Assembly (NCBI RefSeq): GCF_007990265.1
Contig: NZ_BJWH01000012.1
Location: 59,421-123,420 of the forward strand
DNA length: 64,000 nucleotides
From: Cellulomonas terrae
GTDB taxonomy: Bacteria; Actinomycetota; Actinomycetes; Actinomycetales; Cellulomonadaceae
Direction of reading: 5' to 3'
Shown here: positions 61,528-64,000 of the stretch, in pieces
Layout: each line of letters starts with the position of its first letter
Position numbering within the stretch: position 1 is the first letter of the stretch
Made by a program: the position numbers and the translations under genes
Notes under the pieces: model-generated
Told to the model about the DNA's origin: nothing
Databases searched by the model: none
The model's input: the letters and a program-made list of their open reading frames with translations, nothing else

Positions 61528-63579
61528 ATGCCCGCTGACCATGACCGGACCACGCTCGAGAAGGCCCGGGAGCGGGTGCTCGCGCCGGTCACCCCGCCGG
61601 TTCCCGACGCCGTCGCCCCGGTGGCCGTGGCGGGCCTCGCGACGGGCGTCCGGCGCCTGTCCACCGGCGACGACCCGCTCGGCGGCACCGCGGTCGCGCC
61701 CGAGATCGGCACCGCCCTCAGGCGTCGTCAGGGCGGCGGCCGTCCGCTGGAGCCCGAGCACGCCGAGCGCCTGGGTGCCGCGATGGGGGTCAACCTCGGC
61801 GGGGTGCGGATCCACGACGACGGCGAGGCCGACACGATCGCGCGCTCGGTGCAGGCGACCGCGTTCACCGCCGGGTCGGACGTGTACTTCACGCGGGGCA
61901 CGTACGCCCCCGGGACGTCCGGCGGCGACCACCTGCTGGCCCACGAGCTCGCGCACGTCGTCCAGGGCGGCGGGGGAGCGTCGTCGGCTCAGGGCCCCGT
62001 CATCGGCGCGGCGAACGACCCTGCCGAGGCCGCCGCGGACGCCATGGCCGACACCGCCGTGCGCCGGCTGCAACGACAGACCGCACGCGTCTCGGCCGCG
62101 AGCGCCCCAGCACGGACCGAGGCACCGGCGTCGTCGGGGGAGGCGCTCGCCCCGCTGCGCCGGCAGGCCGAGCGCGCCGGGACCGTGCGGCGGTGGAACC
62201 CGTTCAAGGCCCTGCTCGGGGGCAAGAAGAAGAAGACGAAGAAGCTCACGACGAAGACGCCCGTACCGTCCCCCGTCACGACGCCGAAGGTCACGGCGCC
62301 GGTCGAGCCGAAGGTGCCGGTCCCGTCGATCACGACGATCCCGAAGACGGTCACGACCCCGGTCACCACACCGGTCACGACCCCCGTCACGACGCCGGTC
62401 ACCACCCCCGTCACGACGCCCGTCACGGCACCGACCGTCCCGGAGCCCGTCGAGACGACGGTCGAGGCCCCGGTCGACACCGTCCCGGAGGTCACCGCCC
62501 CCGTCGTCGACCCGACGAAGGTCGAGGGCACGCCGGAGACCGGCGCCCCGAAGGACGTCGTCGCGCCGACGACCACCACGGACGTCGTCGCCCCCACGAC
62601 GACCGTGCCCGTGGTCGTGACGCCACCGGTCCAGGTGCCCGCCAAGGAGCGGTTCGTGGCGGCCTGCGAGCCGCAGACGGCCCCCGCGAACAAGGGCGTC
62701 GCCAAGACCCGGATGGACGCCCTGCGCGTGATCATCAACGGGTTCAGCGGCGCGGAGAAGCAGGCGATCTCGACCGACCCGGACGCGATGGCCAAGGGCC
62801 GGACGCACCTCGGCGACCTGTACTACATGTCGCTGCTGGCCGCGGTGGACACCAACGTGAAGAAGACCGACAAGGTCGACCCGTCGAAGAAGACCAAGCA
62901 CCACCTGACCGGCGCCGAGGCCGACGAGTTCATCAGGACGAACATCGAGGACTACCCGCACCTCAAGCCGTTCGTCGAGGCGGCGGTCGGAGCGGGCAAG
63001 AAGGGCGAGGGGTACGTCGCGAGCATCTCGCCGGAGGACTGGGCGATCGTCTACGGCGTCGAGTTCCCGACGGACTCCGACGCGGAGCAGAGGTCGACGA
63101 ACGCGTACGCGTCGACGAAGAACGAGGACGGCCCCGCGATCCTGCACGCCGACCGCGGTACGCCGAGCACCGCGATCCACGAGAGCATGCACCGCTACGC
63201 GCCGGACGACGTGCTCAACACCTTCGGCTTCGACCTCAACGAGGGGATCACCGAGTACTTCACGCGCGTCCTGACCGACCAGAACGCCGCACCGGCGAAG
63301 AACGGCGGCCCCGAGCGGACCAACTACCCGAAGCAGGTGGCGTTCGTGCGCGACATGATCTACATCCTCGGCGGGTCCAAGACCGACCAGGAGACCGTGC
63401 TCGCCCAGATCTACTTCGAGGGCAAGCTCACCCTGCTGGAGACCAAGTTCAAGGCCGCGCACCTGGCGAAGACCCCCACCATGACCGACGCGGAGCAGGG
63501 CACGGCGTGGGCGTCGTTCACGAGCTACGTGAAGAAGGGCGACTTGACCAAGGCCAAGGCGAAGCTGCCCGCGAAGTGA
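61528..63579 (+). CDS. DUF4157 (eCIS_core) protein with C-terminal metallopeptidase-like domain
   Basis: A 683-residue putative injection-system cargo protein. Residues about 70-150 form the DUF4157/eCIS_core domain with an HELAH motif (H139, E140, H143). A cationic stretch (KKKKTKKL) and a Thr-Pro linker (VTTP repeats, residues 275-302) follow. The C-terminal ~230 residues carry a second HExxH, HESMH (551-555), followed by NEGITEYF with E572 or E576 as a candidate third zinc ligand. The layout suggests a delivery-associated head, flexible linker and toxic or processing peptidase tail (inference). AAGGAGG precedes the ATG. Terminal domains outside the motifs were not recognised. Confidence 0.78.
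   Translation: MPADHDRTTLEKARERVLAPVTPPVPDAVAPVAVAGLATGVRRLSTGDDPLGGTAVAPEIGTALRRRQGGGRPLEPEHAERLGAAMGVNLGGVRIHDDGEADTIARSVQATAFTAGSDVYFTRGTYAPGTSGGDHLLAHELAHVVQGGGGASSAQGPVIGAANDPAEAAADAMADTAVRRLQRQTARVSAASAPARTEAPASSGEALAPLRRQAERAGTVRRWNPFKALLGGKKKKTKKLTTKTPVPSPVTTPKVTAPVEPKVPVPSITTIPKTVTTPVTTPVTTPVTTPVTTPVTTPVTAPTVPEPVETTVEAPVDTVPEVTAPVVDPTKVEGTPETGAPKDVVAPTTTTDVVAPTTTVPVVVTPPVQVPAKERFVAACEPQTAPANKGVAKTRMDALRVIINGFSGAEKQAISTDPDAMAKGRTHLGDLYYMSLLAAVDTNVKKTDKVDPSKKTKHHLTGAEADEFIRTNIEDYPHLKPFVEAAVGAGKKGEGYVASISPEDWAIVYGVEFPTDSDAEQRSTNAYASTKNEDGPAILHADRGTPSTAIHESMHRYAPDDVLNTFGFDLNEGITEYFTRVLTDQNAAPAKNGGPERTNYPKQVAFVRDMIYILGGSKTDQETVLAQIYFEGKLTLLETKFKAAHLAKTPTMTDAEQGTAWASFTSYVKKGDLTKAKAKLPAK
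62350..62433 (+). repeat. 12-bp tandem repeat encoding VTTP units
   Basis: Seven 12-bp units encode VTTP (six) and VTAP (one) in the linker of the DUF4157 protein. Third-position differences between copies show the repeat is not freshly expanded but is kept in frame. Confidence 0.88.
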
Positions 63580-63601
63580 CCCCGACGACGGAGGAGACCT
63601 C

Positions 63602-63955
63602 ATGACCGGCATCGCCGGGGAACGCGACCGGATCCTGGCGCTGCTGGGCCTGACCCACGACGAGGCGGTCCGGGACACCGACCCCGTGCCGACGGCCGAG
63701 GACGTCGGCGCGGCGGACGCCCTGGGCCTGGACTGGCCGGACGGGCAGGCGCACGTCTCGGTGTACCTGTTCTCCGACTACGCCGACGCCGCCGCGGCCC
63801 AGGAGCGGCTCCGGGGCTATGCCACGCAGACGGACCTGACCTCCGAGACGGCGGTCAACGGGGACCTGCTGCTGTGGGCGGTGGCTCCTGTCGACGACGA
63901 CGCGGCCGTGGCTCGGATCGACGGCCTGGGCGGCTCGTTCTCCGGTAGGGAGTGA
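63602..63955 (+). CDS. Small protein after the DUF4157 gene, unknown
   Basis: A 117-residue acidic protein with no recognised family. It has a helical start (GERDRILALLGLTHDEAV) and two short beta-alpha units (HVSVYLFSDYADAAAAQERL, GDLLLWAVAPVDDDAAVARIDGLGG). GGAGGAG precedes the ATG and the gap to the DUF4157 gene is 22 bases, so it is surely in the same operon. By position it could be an immunity protein, chaperone or regulator of the peptidase, but that is inference. A hairpin begins at the next base. Confidence 0.65.
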   Translation: MTGIAGERDRILALLGLTHDEAVRDTDPVPTAEDVGAADALGLDWPDGQAHVSVYLFSDYADAAAAQERLRGYATQTDLTSETAVNGDLLLWAVAPVDDDAAVARIDGLGGSFSGRE

Positions 63956-63986
63956 CGGGCGGCGGGCCGCGCTGGCCCGCCGCCCG
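63956..63986 (+). terminator. Strong hairpin ending the contractile-injection-type operon
   Basis: A perfect 13-bp stem (CGGGCGGCGGGCC and complement) with a 5-base loop starts directly after the stop codon at 63955. No T tract is visible. It indicates that the three-gene unit ends here. Confidence 0.7.
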
Positions 63987-64000
63987 ACCTCAGCGGCGAC

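Noticed and set aside
62350..62433. Minisatellite-like or CRISPR-like repeat
   Set aside because: Contiguous 12-bp units in frame encoding a Thr-Pro linker, with silent differences.
60169..63678. A long antisense open frame across the ATPase and DUF4157 genes
   Set aside because: Translation is repetitive (RRDGR-type) with no recognisable motif; it is a by-product of the GC-skewed codons on the plus strand.

Overview
The window is 64 kb of very GC-rich chromosome with strong G/C at third codon positions, frequent GTG starts and short overlaps between genes. Gene content fits a free-living actinomycete: F420-type and LLM flavin oxidoreductases, an EF-G2-like GTPase, an LmeA-like lipid-binding protein, an LppX/LprAFG-type lipoprotein, SbcCD and HrpA. 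A Cellulomonas-like organism would fit (several glycan-active genes), but that is inference. No rRNA, complete tRNA, CRISPR array, insertion sequence or prophage structural gene was seen.

Layout. 2-4621: the cut-off end of an XPB-like helicase and a TM0106-type nuclease/exonuclease/helicase fusion. 4633-7343: an LLM flavoprotein overlapping a trehalose-synthase-like GH13 enzyme. 7466-13858: tandem-FKBP lipoprotein, EF-G2, a MazG-like pyrophosphohydrolase, YciO, a LOG-like protein, family 5 uracil-DNA glycosylase and a predicted glycosidase. 13855-16811 (minus): a double-SRPBCC protein, an RDD membrane protein with a YGQP-repeat tail, a degraded tRNA-like 3' end in the gap, and a TetR regulator. 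The TetR gene diverges from a reductase-LLM pair across three matching palindromes. 18763-23020: a zinc-ribbon protein, small hypotheticals, an SsuD-like monooxygenase and a 14-TM exporter.

23169-24962 looks acquired: an SRA-like/HNH modification-dependent nuclease candidate and a NERD protein, with less GC-biased codons than their neighbours. 25113-28630 pairs a cytoplasmic GH92 alpha-mannosidase with a GT4 glycosyltransferase. 28634-36254 holds a DUF429 protein, G6PDH, an LppX-like lipoprotein, an S33 peptidase, an exporter that appears to start at CTG, an MT0933-type antitoxin-like peptide and a deazaflavin oxidoreductase. 36251-39523 (minus) is a likely unit of MerR regulator, DUF2809 protein, aquaporin and amino acid permease, with a textbook MerR promoter. 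39667-48348 contains two paralogous secreted DUF1524-type HNH nucleases, a fold-III PLP enzyme, RidA, an M50-like peptidase, an LmeA-like protein and a Bcr-type exporter. 48361-59487 contains SbcCD, a STAS protein, a PPOX F420 enzyme, a YbaK deacylase, an APH-like kinase and HrpA.

The most interesting locus is at the right edge (59575-63986): a contractile-injection-system-type AAA+ ATPase, a DUF4157 (eCIS_core) protein with a Thr-Pro linker and a second HExxH metallopeptidase-like tail, and a small unknown protein. All three share one strand with strong ribosome binding sites and end at a 13-bp hairpin. This looks like a self-contained cargo module of an extracellular contractile injection system. 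No sheath, tube or baseplate genes lie in the window.
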